NCBI GenBank assembly: GCA_003450555.1
Contig: DMFQ01000179.1
Location: 10,023-18,436 of the forward strand
Direction of reading: 5' to 3'
DNA from: Ktedonobacter sp.
GTDB lineage: Bacteria > Chloroflexota > Ktedonobacteria > Ktedonobacterales > Ktedonobacteraceae
Length of the DNA: 8,414 bases
The notes under the pieces were generated by a model. The model saw only the letters and a program-made list of their open reading frames with translations, was not told where the DNA came from and searched no databases. Position numbers and translations under genes: made by a program. Below, piece after piece: positions 1 to 5,760 of this stretch (positions are counted from its first letter, which is position 1; the number at the start of each line of letters is the position of its first letter).

Positions 1-1488
1 AGCTGCGCGCTCGATGGCAGCGACCAGGCACAGAAGACGCAGCAGGTACTGGTTTCAGGCAACGACTTCTATGCCACGCCGCGCCTCAGTCCCGACGGAA
101 CACAACTGGCATGGCTCACGTGGCATCACCCCAACATGCCGTGGGACGGCAGCGAACTATGGCTGGGTGAGCTTGGGACGGATGGATCGCTGCTCCACGA
201 AAAGCACATCGCGGGCGGCAGCAATGAATCAATCTTTCAGCCGGAATGGTCGCCAGCCGGGGTCCTGCACTTCGTCTCCGACCGCACAGGCTGGTGGAAT
301 CTCTACCGCTGGCGCGACGAAAGTGCTACCCCTCTCTGTCCCATGGAGGCCGAGTTTGGTATGCCGCAGTGGGTCTTTGGCATGTCAACCTACTCGTTCG
401 CATCAAGTAATGAGATCATTTGCACTTATATGCAACGAGGCATATGCTCTCTGGCCAGCCTTGACACAACGACGGGCAAGCTCAAGCCGATCGAGACACC
501 CTATACCACCATCGGTTCGCCAGTCGCCGCAAAGGGACGCGTCCTTTTTGGCAGCGGCTCTCCCACTGAGGCGGCAGCGTTCGTGCAGTTTGACATGGCC
601 ACCGGCCATATCGAAGTATTGCGACGTTCCAGCGAGATTACTATAGATAGCGCGTACATCTCGATAGCAGAGCCAATTGAGTTTCCCACGGAGGGAGGTC
701 TGACAGCTCATGGCTTTTTCTATCCACCGCGCAATCCTGACTACGCAGCTCCTGAAGGGGAACTTCCACCCCTGCTCGTCAATAGTCATGGCGGGCCGAC
801 CAGCGCCACCAACAGTATGCTTAAATTGGGTATACAATACTGGACGAGCCGTGGCATCGCCGTACTCGACGTGAATTACGGAGGAAGCACGGGCTATGGA
901 CGTGCCTATCGCGAGCGGCTCACCGGTCAGTGGGGTATTGTCGATGTTGATGATTGTATCAACGGCGCTCAGTACCTGGCGGAGCGAGGAATGGTAGACG
1001 GACAGCGCCTGATGATTGCTGGTGGCAGCGCGGGCGGCTATACAACGTTGTGCGCTATTACGTTCCGCGATGTCTTCAAAGCTGGTGCCAGCCATTTTGG
1101 CGTCAGCGATGTTGAGGCCCTGGCCAAAGACACCCATAAATTCGAGTCGCGCTACATGAACAAGCTTGTTGGTCCTTATCCTGAGCGGCGCGATGTTTAC
1201 CTGGCACGCTCGCCGATCCACTTCACGGAGCGCATCTCGTGTCCGGTCATCTTCTTCCAGGGACTCGAGGACAAGGTCGTTCCCCCGAGTCAGGCTGAAC
1301 TGATGGTTGAGGCGCTGCACGCGAAAGGGCTGCCCGTGGCATACCTGCCTTTTGAGGGGGAGCAGCACGGCTTTCGGCGCGCGGAGAATATCAAGCGCAC
1401 GCTTGATGCTGAACTGTACTTCTACTCAAGGATTTTTGGCTTCCCTCTTGCAGAGCCAGTTGAACCTGTTCAGATCGATAATATGTAG
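1..1488 (+). CDS. S9-family serine peptidase (prolyl oligopeptidase / acylaminoacyl-peptidase type), C-terminal part
   Basis: The reading frame is open from base 1, so this is the last 495 residues of a gene that starts before the window; S9 peptidases are usually about 600-700 residues. The first ~190 residues look like the end of a TolB/DPP-IV-type beta-propeller, with an SPDGTQLAW blade motif and W-rich strands. The rest is an alpha/beta hydrolase domain. The oxyanion-side motif HGGPT begins at fragment residue 263. The nucleophile Ser343 lies in GGSAGGY, the catalytic Asp424 in QGLEDKVVP and the catalytic His456 in EQHGF, so the triad is complete. Such enzymes cleave oligopeptides or blocked amino-terminal residues, usually in the cytoplasm; the substrate cannot be told from this part. 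The stop is 4 nt from the stop of the convergent thioesterase gene, and no clear terminator hairpin separates them. Family assignment is firm; the subfamily is inferred. Confidence 0.95.
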   Translation, partial: SCALDGSDQAQKTQQVLVSGNDFYATPRLSPDGTQLAWLTWHHPNMPWDGSELWLGELGTDGSLLHEKHIAGGSNESIFQPEWSPAGVLHFVSDRTGWWNLYRWRDESATPLCPMEAEFGMPQWVFGMSTYSFASSNEIICTYMQRGICSLASLDTTTGKLKPIETPYTTIGSPVAAKGRVLFGSGSPTEAAAFVQFDMATGHIEVLRRSSEITIDSAYISIAEPIEFPTEGGLTAHGFFYPPRNPDYAAPEGELPPLLVNSHGGPTSATNSMLKLGIQYWTSRGIAVLDVNYGGSTGYGRAYRERLTGQWGIVDVDDCINGAQYLAERGMVDGQRLMIAGGSAGGYTTLCAITFRDVFKAGASHFGVSDVEALAKDTHKFESRYMNKLVGPYPERRDVYLARSPIHFTERISCPVIFFQGLEDKVVPPSQAELMVEALHAKGLPVAYLPFEGEQHGFRRAENIKRTLDAELYFYSRIFGFPLAEPVEPVQIDNM

Positions 1489-1492
1489 ATAG

Positions 1493-1981
1493 TTATCCGA
1501 AACTGGGCAACTTTTTCTCGAAAGGATTGCCGTTATCTGGCGGGCGGTCTACCACAGCTACTGTACAGCGCGAAACACAGACGAGCTTGTCATTCTCATC
1601 ACTGATCTTGATCTCCCAGACATGGGTGGTACGGCCGCGGTGGATAGGCGTTGCGACGCCGGTCAGCTGACCCTCGCGCTTGGGCCTGAGGTGATTGGCA
1701 TTGATCTCCAGACCGAAGGCCATTTGCCGACTTGCATCGATATTCAGGACGGTGCCGAGAGAGGCTAGCGATTCGGCCAGCACGACCGATATGCCACCGT
1801 GTAAATAGCCAACCTGCTGGCGGTGATTAGGTCCAATGGGCATTGTCGCGACCACGCGATCCTTTTCAGCTGAGAGCAGCTTGATATCCAGTATCTCCCA
1901 CACCGATCCCTCGCGCGTGGTATTTATCTGTTCAACAATTTCTGCGCTGGAAATATCCACGAATGTTTCTCTGCCTTTCAT
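1493..1981 (-). CDS. Hotdog-fold thioesterase, PaaI superfamily, MenI/YdiI/EntH-like
   Basis: This 162-residue protein resembles the hotdog acyl-CoA thioesterases of the YdiI (MenI) and EntH group. The active-site helix reads YLHGGISVVLAESLAS, with His61-Gly-Gly and the catalytic Glu70. It is followed by GLEINANHLRP (90-100) and the core-strand segment VWEIKISDENDKL, both close to YdiI as I remember it. The family hydrolyses acyl-CoA thioesters. In bacteria with menaquinone this can be 1,4-dihydroxy-2-naphthoyl-CoA, but here that substrate is only inferred. The frame stays open upstream to 2062, but the ATG at 1981 is preferred: it gives the usual length, and its first bases form an ATGA overlap with the stop of the upstream membrane-protein gene, suggesting translational coupling. 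The upstream AGAAG is a weak ribosome site, which fits coupling. Confidence 0.9.
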   Translation of the reverse strand: MKGRETFVDISSAEIVEQINTTREGSVWEILDIKLLSAEKDRVVATMPIGPNHRQQVGYLHGGISVVLAESLASLGTVLNIDASRQMAFGLEINANHLRPKREGQLTGVATPIHRGRTTHVWEIKISDENDKLVCVSRCTVAVVDRPPDNGNPFEKKLPSFG

Positions 1982-2490
1982 GACGCTTCTTTTTTTAGCC
2001 TTATCTCCAAAGGAGCTAAACGGGTAAATACGAAAAAACCGCCATAGAACATCAGCAGCCACATGACTACGTCAAGCGGCCCGGCCAGTATGCTATCAAA
2101 ACTGGTATAGCTCGACTGGGTTACGCTAGCTCCTATGATATCGGTGGCGGCCCTGAAAAGGGGGATGCCGAAGAGCAAGAGCAGCGCGAACCAGTGGCCG
2201 CGCCCGTGCCAGAAACGCCAGATGAGCAGGTAGACAATGCTCCCGTAAATTAATATGGGAGTGATATAGAATGGCAGCGGTAAGTGCAAAATCAACCCGT
2301 TGAGGGTATAATGCCACCAGTGAGCGAAATAGGCGATGAGATCAACAAGCATATTGATGATGCCCATCGTCAAGCCGCCAAGCAGCGAAGCCAGCAAAAC
2401 TATGCGCGCAGGGCGCATAAAAAGCAGTACCGCCAGGTAGACAACAATAATAAATGGGATTACTAAGGTGGCATAAGCCTGTATTTCCAT
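1978..2490 (-). CDS. Five-helix integral membrane protein of unknown function
   Basis: A 170-residue, very hydrophobic protein that I do not recognise. Predicted membrane segments by eye are about residues 6-25, 29-55, 68-91, 98-118 and 137-157, with a basic C-terminal tail (RLKKEAS) that is probably cytoplasmic. There is no cleavable signal. Between helices 2 and 3 there is an aromatic/charged stretch (DLIAYFAHWWHY), and Arg113/Asp117 lie inside helix 4; these polar residues could line a ligand site. A faint likeness to small carotenoid-cyclase-type helical domains was considered but is not strong enough to assign. The ATG at 2490 has GAAGGAG about 13 nt upstream, a somewhat long spacing. 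The gene is first in a two-gene unit, overlapping the thioesterase by 4 nt, and diverges from nadE across 110 bp. Confidence 0.85.
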   Translation of the reverse strand: MEIQAYATLVIPFIIVVYLAVLLFMRPARIVLLASLLGGLTMGIINMLVDLIAYFAHWWHYTLNGLILHLPLPFYITPILIYGSIVYLLIWRFWHGRGHWFALLLLFGIPLFRAATDIIGASVTQSSYTSFDSILAGPLDVVMWLLMFYGGFFVFTRLAPLEIRLKKEAS

Positions 2491-2600
2491 AGTATAAGGA
2501 AGACTCCTTCGCGCAATGTTGGGTTTATATCTATCTGCTCTCTAGCGTAGTGTGTTTCTACCGATTCGTCAAGTGGAGAAGGGAGAAAACAGGGTCACCT

Positions 2601-3413
2601 ATGAATATTCTACCGCTTCGTGTCGCGCTTGCCCAGGTCAATGTCACAGTGGGCGACCTGGAAGGCAATACCAACAAAATACTGACAGCTATGCAGCAAG
2701 CTTATGCAGCGGGAGCGCATATCGTCTGCCTCCCCGAGCTAGCTCTGGCGGGTTATCCTCCTGAAGATCTGCTGCTCAAGCCGGGATTCGTTGCTGCTAA
2801 CCTGGGTAAACTGCATCACCTGGTCTCAGAAAGCCGTCACATGCCAGAATTGACCACTGTTGTAGGCTTTGTGGATCGCGACCATGATATCTACAACGCG
2901 GCAGCGGTTATCAACGCTGGCAAACTGGTAGGCATTTACCATAAGCACTACCTGCCTAATTACGGTGTCTTTGACGAGAACCGCTACTTTCAGGCGGGGC
3001 GCAAGGCGCCCATTTTTATGATCAACGATGTGCACGTGGGAGTCAATATCTGCGAAGACATCTGGTATCCTTCGGGGCCGATGACCATGCAAGCTCATGC
3101 CGGGGCCGAGGTCATCCTGAACATCAATGGCTCGCCCTATTACGCTGGCAAGGGAACCTTCCGTGAAGAGATGCTGGCAACACGCGCCGCGGACAATGGC
3201 GTCATCGTCGTCTATCTGAATATGGTTGGTGGACAGGATGAACTGGTCTTTGACGGCGGCAGCATGGTCTTCAACGAACAGGGCACGTTGATTGCACGCG
3301 CGAAACAGTTTGAGGAGGATATGCTGATCGTCGATCTCGATAGCGCCTCTGTCTTTCGTTCGCGTCTCCACGATCCCGCGCCGCCGCCAGGAACGCCTGC
3401 ACGTGGCTTCTGA
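2601..3413 (+). CDS. nadE: NAD+ synthetase, glutamine-dependent: N-terminal glutaminase half (frame broken near the end)
   Basis: This is the carbon-nitrogen hydrolase (nitrilase-fold) domain that releases ammonia from glutamine for NadE, the last step of NAD+ synthesis (deamido-NAD + ATP + NH3 to NAD+), in the cytoplasm. The Glu-Lys-Cys triad is visible: Glu46 in CLPELALAGYPPEDLL, Lys115 in YHKHYLPNYGVFDENR and Cys151 in NICEDIWYP. The ATG at 2601 is chosen because the conserved N-terminus (LPLRVALAQVN) begins there; an ATG at 2550 in the same frame would add 17 residues unlike the family. After VFRSRLHDP the frame runs out of homology into a short Pro-rich tail (APPPGTPARGF) and stops at 3411-3413. 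The expected continuation (RRRQERLHV) is in the next frame from 3379. With one base removed near 3377, the two halves join into a 587-residue protein, normal for this enzyme. Confidence 0.93.
   Translation: MNILPLRVALAQVNVTVGDLEGNTNKILTAMQQAYAAGAHIVCLPELALAGYPPEDLLLKPGFVAANLGKLHHLVSESRHMPELTTVVGFVDRDHDIYNAAAVINAGKLVGIYHKHYLPNYGVFDENRYFQAGRKAPIFMINDVHVGVNICEDIWYPSGPMTMQAHAGAEVILNINGSPYYAGKGTFREEMLATRAADNGVIVVYLNMVGGQDELVFDGGSMVFNEQGTLIARAKQFEEDMLIVDLDSASVFRSRLHDPAPPPGTPARGF
3372..3390 (+). other. Frameshift point inside nadE (one extra base in a CCC run)
   Basis: Codons GAT CCC GCG at 3372-3380 leave the NadE frame. If one C of the CCC run at 3375-3377 is removed, the reading becomes GAT CCG CGC CGC CGC CAG (D-P-R-R-R-Q), the typical linker between the glutaminase and synthetase domains. 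The next in-frame stop in the first frame is 3411. Both flanking halves are conserved right up to this point, so the shift is recent, a sequencing error, or bypassed by +1 slippage on CCC-G. Confidence 0.85.
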
Positions 3414-4365
3414 TGATGTGCCGATCATCTCTGTAGCGACGAGGGACTATTCGTCTCGCGAGCGCACTCATGTTATCCTGGGGGCGCCTCAACGCATAGA
3501 GCCTAAAATGGAATATTTAGCGGAAATCTATGCCGCCCTTGTTCTGGGAACCGGCGACTATGTACGCAAGTCCGGATTCAAGAAGGCGATTATCGGTCTC
3601 TCAGGAGGCATCGACTCGACACTGACGGCGGTGATCGCCGTTGACGCGCTTGGCGCTGAGAACGTACTCGGCATCTCGATGCCCTCGGGCTATTCCTCCG
3701 AGGGCAGCAAGACCGATGCCCAACTGCTGGTCGAGAACCTTGGCATACAATTCATGACCATTCCCATCGAGGAAACCTTTCGCGCCTCACTCAAGATGTT
3801 AGAACCCGCCCTTGGTGAGGGCGATCCAGGTCTGGCAGCCGAAAACCTGCAGGCACGTATTCGTGGCAACATCTTGATGACCATCTCCAACAAGCTTGGT
3901 CCAATCGTGCTCACCACGGGCAATAAGTCTGAGATGGCGACAGGGTACAGCACGCTGTACGGCGATATGGCCGGTGGCTTCGCCGTCTTAAAAGATGTCC
4001 TGAAGACGCTCGTCTTCGACCTGTGCCGCTATCGCAACAGCCTCGGCAGTGCGCCTGTCATTCCGCTGTCCGTGATTGAGAAGCCGCCCTCCGCCGAGCT
4101 GCGTCCAAACCAGAAAGATGCTGATAGCCTGCCCCCCTATGATGTGCTGGATCCCATCCTCAAGGCCTATGCCGAGGACGACCGCAGCTTTAGCGAGATC
4201 CTTGCCATGGGCTTCGATCAAAAGACGGTTGAGCGGGTCATGCGGCTGGTCGATATCAGCGAGTACAAACGCCGCCAGGCCCCTCCAGGCGTGAAGATCA
4301 CCACGAGAGCCTTTGGGCGCGACAGGAGATTGCCGATTACAAACAAGTATAGGGAGACTCTTTAA
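3403..4365 (+). CDS. nadE: NAD+ synthetase, glutamine-dependent: C-terminal synthetase half
   Basis: This is the ATP-pyrophosphatase (N-type) domain of NadE, which adenylates deamido-NAD and amidates it. The PP-loop is GLSGGIDSTLTAV, with SGGIDS encoded at 3601-3618. Downstream are TTGNKSEMATGYSTLYGDMAGGF, ELRPNQKDADSLPPYDVLD and the terminal ITTRAFGRDRRLPITNKY signature, all hallmarks of the family. The homologous sequence extends back to about 3379 in this frame, upstream of the first possible start (GTG 3403), so the frame is most likely the continuation of the preceding half. If the break is real and not bypassed, translation could restart at GTG 3403 or ATG 3508 and give a stand-alone, ammonia-dependent synthetase beside a separate glutaminase. 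The 3' end is followed by a non-coding, structure-rich stretch. Confidence 0.93.
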   Translation: MASDDVPIISVATRDYSSRERTHVILGAPQRIEPKMEYLAEIYAALVLGTGDYVRKSGFKKAIIGLSGGIDSTLTAVIAVDALGAENVLGISMPSGYSSEGSKTDAQLLVENLGIQFMTIPIEETFRASLKMLEPALGEGDPGLAAENLQARIRGNILMTISNKLGPIVLTTGNKSEMATGYSTLYGDMAGGFAVLKDVLKTLVFDLCRYRNSLGSAPVIPLSVIEKPPSAELRPNQKDADSLPPYDVLDPILKAYAEDDRSFSEILAMGFDQKTVERVMRLVDISEYKRRQAPPGVKITTRAFGRDRRLPITNKYRETL

Positions 4366-4416
4366 GAGATTAAGACATGAGTCATCCCGAATTTTGCAGA
4401 GGATGAGCTTAAGAAA

Positions 4417-4465
4417 GAGAAGCAGGGGGAATCCACCGCATGATAGTGGATTCCCCCTGCTTCTC
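4417..4465. repeat. Perfect 20-bp inverted repeat with a 9-nt loop
   Basis: Arms 4417-4436 and 4446-4465 are exact reverse complements (core CAGGGGGAATCC / GGATTCCCCCTG), separated by CGCATGATA. It lies 51 nt after the nadE stop. A stem this long could stop transcription, but no T-tract follows on the plus strand. It could also be the subterminal hairpin of a small mobile element. Part of its right arm (4457-4467) can also pair exactly with 4514-4524 in the next stretch. A weaker dyad, TCATCC/GGATGA (4382-4387 and 4401-4406), precedes it. Confidence 0.85.
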
Positions 4466-4479
4466 GTGAGCATGGGAGA

Positions 4480-4866
4480 CCACCAGCCGCTCACATGCAG
4501 CGAAGGAGCGAGGCGAGAAGCAGGAAAAGAGTGGAGAGGGTCAAAGAAGTCTGCTGACGGCGGCTGGCAGCACGCAGCTTTCCTGAGCTGTTCACGGAAG
4601 CCGTGCAGCCCTGAGATGGTTCTGTGCTTCTGAGGCGGTTCTCCGTGGGCAAAGTGGACCGGGTCTTTACCCAGCCCAGCGCGAGACAAGCATTAGGTGA
4701 AAGTCACTCGAGCGTGCGTTCGACGCGGTCTGCCCAAGGCCGCGAAGCAAGGTGGAGAGCGTTGCCACAAGCGACTGAGCGCACTCCGCAAGCGGTAGAG
4801 TGGGACTGTGACGCGACGCAGATGTCAGCCACGCGATTTCTCGCCTTTCCCCACCTCGGACGCTGC
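4480..4866 (+). ncRNA. Candidate structured RNA, possibly a stand-alone HEARO / IscB omega-RNA-like locus
   Basis: About 390 bases hold no credible protein but many local helices: CCAGCCGC/GCGGCTGG (4483-4490 with 4560-4567), GCTG-tt-CACGG-aag-CCGTG-CAGC (4587-4609), TGGGCAAAG/CTTTACCCA with one mismatch (4646-4673), GTGA-aag-TCAC (4697-4707), GCGGTCT-gccca-AGGCCGC with one G-U pair (4725-4743) and CCGCAAGCGG (4786-4795). From 4646 the order is: first hairpin, GAGACAAGC (4683), short GAAAG-capped hairpin, second hairpin, then GGGACTG (4802) followed by GATGTCAG (4821). This order and these motifs match my memory of the OgeuIscB omega-RNA scaffold (hairpin, GAGACA, GAAAG hairpin, hairpin, GGAACUG, GAUGCCAG), and its ~220-nt length is similar. 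In that model the guide would lie just 5' of about 4645. No iscB or HNH gene is adjacent; the 3' end abuts the stop of the convergent cupredoxin gene. No covariance search was run, so the class is a hypothesis; that the region is a structured RNA is more secure. Confidence 0.5.
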
Positions 4867-5310
4867 TTAAACAATGACCACAGGAAGCATCATCCCCGAT
4901 TCATAGTGGCCTGGTACGTGGCAAGCCATCTGCATTTTCCCGAGTGAGGCACTCTCCTTAAAAGTGTAATCAAGGGTTTTAGTTTCGCCAGCCGCAATAT
5001 CTGAGACCTCGAACAATCTCAGCTTGTCTAAATCGTCCACCGTCATGGTCCCCGTCAGCGGCGGCGCAATCATGACTTCATGCATAGTCGTCCCTTTGTT
5101 CACAACGACGAAGTGATAAGGTACCCCTGTAGAAAACTGCGTAAGATCGGACGCAATTTTGAACTCGGTGACCGTAATATTGACAGTTTTCGGCGCGGTG
5201 TTTGTGGTACTAGAGCTTGTAGTTGGACCAGTTGTTCCACCACACGCGGTAACTAGTACTGCGAGTACGACAAACATACTAAGCCAGATCGAACGCATGT
5301 GTTCCTTCAT
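4867..5310 (-). CDS. Cupredoxin-domain lipoprotein (type 1 copper protein)
   Basis: A 147-residue exported protein. Residues 1-22 form a signal peptide ending in a lipobox, V-T-A-C, with the lipidated Cys23, so it is anchored on the outside of the membrane. A Gly/Thr/Ser-rich linker (24-40) precedes a plastocyanin/azurin-like domain. The type 1 copper ligands are visible: His77 in TTMHEVMI, and Cys130, His135 and Met140 in ACHVPGHYESGM. Such proteins carry electrons or bind copper; the partner is not evident here. The ATG at 5310 is supported by GAAGGAG ending 6-7 nt upstream; the ATG at 5298 would give a shorter signal. The gene runs toward the candidate structured RNA, and its C-terminal strand (PVVIV) looks complete, so that element has not truncated it. 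It diverges from the kinase gene. Confidence 0.92.
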   Translation of the reverse strand: MKEHMRSIWLSMFVVLAVLVTACGGTTGPTTSSSTTNTAPKTVNITVTEFKIASDLTQFSTGVPYHFVVVNKGTTMHEVMIAPPLTGTMTVDDLDKLRLFEVSDIAAGETKTLDYTFKESASLGKMQMACHVPGHYESGMMLPVVIV

Positions 5311-5331
5311 CAGTTTCTCCTTCTGCTCATC

Positions 5332-5359
5332 AGCATATATGGGTGGTCTCTCCGCTCAA
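5332..5359 (-). promoter_or_regulatory. Possible promoter of the cupredoxin gene
   Basis: On the minus strand, TTGAGC (5354-5359) and TATGCT (5332-5337) are separated by 16 nt and would place the transcript start just before the ribosome site of the lipoprotein gene. Each box matches the sigma70 consensus at four of six bases. A tight inverted repeat, AGCAGG-tt-CCTGCT (5362-5375), sits directly upstream of the -35 box and could bind a regulator. Confidence 0.3.
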
Positions 5360-5409
5360 CAAGCAGGTTCCTGCTCACTTTGAGAGAGCCCTCAGTTTCA
5401 TTTCTTGCT

Positions 5410-5431
5410 TTAAGTAAGCGAACTCACTTAA
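5410..5431. promoter_or_regulatory. Operator-like inverted repeat
   Basis: TTAAGTAAG (5410-5418) and CTCACTTAA (5423-5431) are inverted repeats with one mismatch around a CGAA centre. A 22-bp dyad of this shape in a divergent intergenic region is typical of dimeric repressor sites. It lies about 100 bp upstream of the cupredoxin start and 330 bp from the kinase start; the regulator is unknown. Confidence 0.35.
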
Positions 5432-5547
5432 ATTTATGGCTCATCTATAACTCTGTTGCCCCTCATGTCACAAATGTCGGAATGAGACCATTGAGGAAGG
5501 GGCCTCGCTGCTCCCAACATCTCCTGGGAGAAGTATAGTATCCTCAC

Positions 5548-5597
5548 CTCACAGCGACATCACAAGGCAAAGAGCCTATCTCACAGCGCCATCACAA
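5548..5597. repeat. Pair of 18-bp direct repeats, 32 bp apart
   Basis: CTCACAGCGACATCACAA (5548-5565) and CTCACAGCGCCATCACAA (5580-5597) differ at one base. Their 32-bp period is about three helical turns, so bound proteins would lie on the same face of the DNA. A third, shorter echo, AAGACCTATCTC (5605-5616), matches the AAGAGCCTATCTC that leads into the second copy. The position upstream of the kinase gene suggests binding sites for an activator or response regulator. Confidence 0.45.
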
Positions 5598-5687
5598 ACT
5601 TGTCAAGACCTATCTCTAGCAAAAAGGCCTGGTGAGTTGAGACCAAATAGCTTAGACGAATCGTGTACTGAGTAGCAACGCCAATTC

Positions 5688-5711
5688 AGCCCTTGAAGAG
5701 GGTTATTTTTT
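5688..5711 (+). terminator. Weak intrinsic-terminator-like hairpin ahead of the kinase gene
   Basis: AGCCCT/AGGGTT (one G-U pair) closes a TGAAG loop, and ATTTTTT follows directly. The stem is short, so termination would be partial. It could end a short upstream transcript or act in the leader of the kinase mRNA. Confidence 0.3.
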
Positions 5712-5760
5712 GCCAATGTATAGCGTCCACTAAAGAAAAATAGGAAAAGGAGGATATTTC

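Larger units (their letters stand above)
5311..5760. other. Divergent intergenic region between cupredoxin and kinase genes
   Basis: About 450 bp with no credible protein gene. Besides the dyad, direct repeats and possible promoter listed separately, it holds a GC-rich helix GCCCCT/AGGGGC flanking 5459-5504. Immediately before the kinase is a strong ribosome site, AAAAGGAGG, ending 7 nt before the ATG at 5761. No clear sigma70 promoter for the kinase was found. Confidence 0.6.

Noticed and set aside
403..1368. Long minus-strand open frame (321 codons) opposite the S9 peptidase
   Set aside because: It lies wholly antisense to a gene with a full catalytic triad; the predicted protein is Arg-rich, low in structure and matches no motif.
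1982..2062. Longer thioesterase start at 2062
   Set aside because: The extra 27 residues lie inside the membrane-protein gene, are unlike the family's N-terminus, and the ATG at 1981 forms an ATGA coupling overlap.
4417..4465. Classical rho-independent terminator for nadE
   Set aside because: The stem is strong, but GTGAGCATGG follows instead of a T-tract on the plus strand, so it was listed as an inverted repeat.
3988..4689. Minus-strand open frame spanning the nadE end and the structured region
   Set aside because: It overlaps the well-conserved synthetase C-terminus antisense and runs through the palindrome; composition is unlike a real protein.
4480..4866. Group II intron, RNase P RNA or tmRNA for the structured region
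   Set aside because: No domain V GAGC...GUUC-type hairpin, no reverse transcriptase, no GAGGAAAGUCC-type RNase P core and no tmRNA Ala-acceptor ends were seen.
4313..4947. Two overlapping plus-strand open frames (4313-4633 and 4624-4947) in the non-coding stretch
   Set aside because: No ribosome site, no recognisable motif, they cross the hairpins, and the second enters the cupredoxin gene antisense. RNA structure explains the region better.
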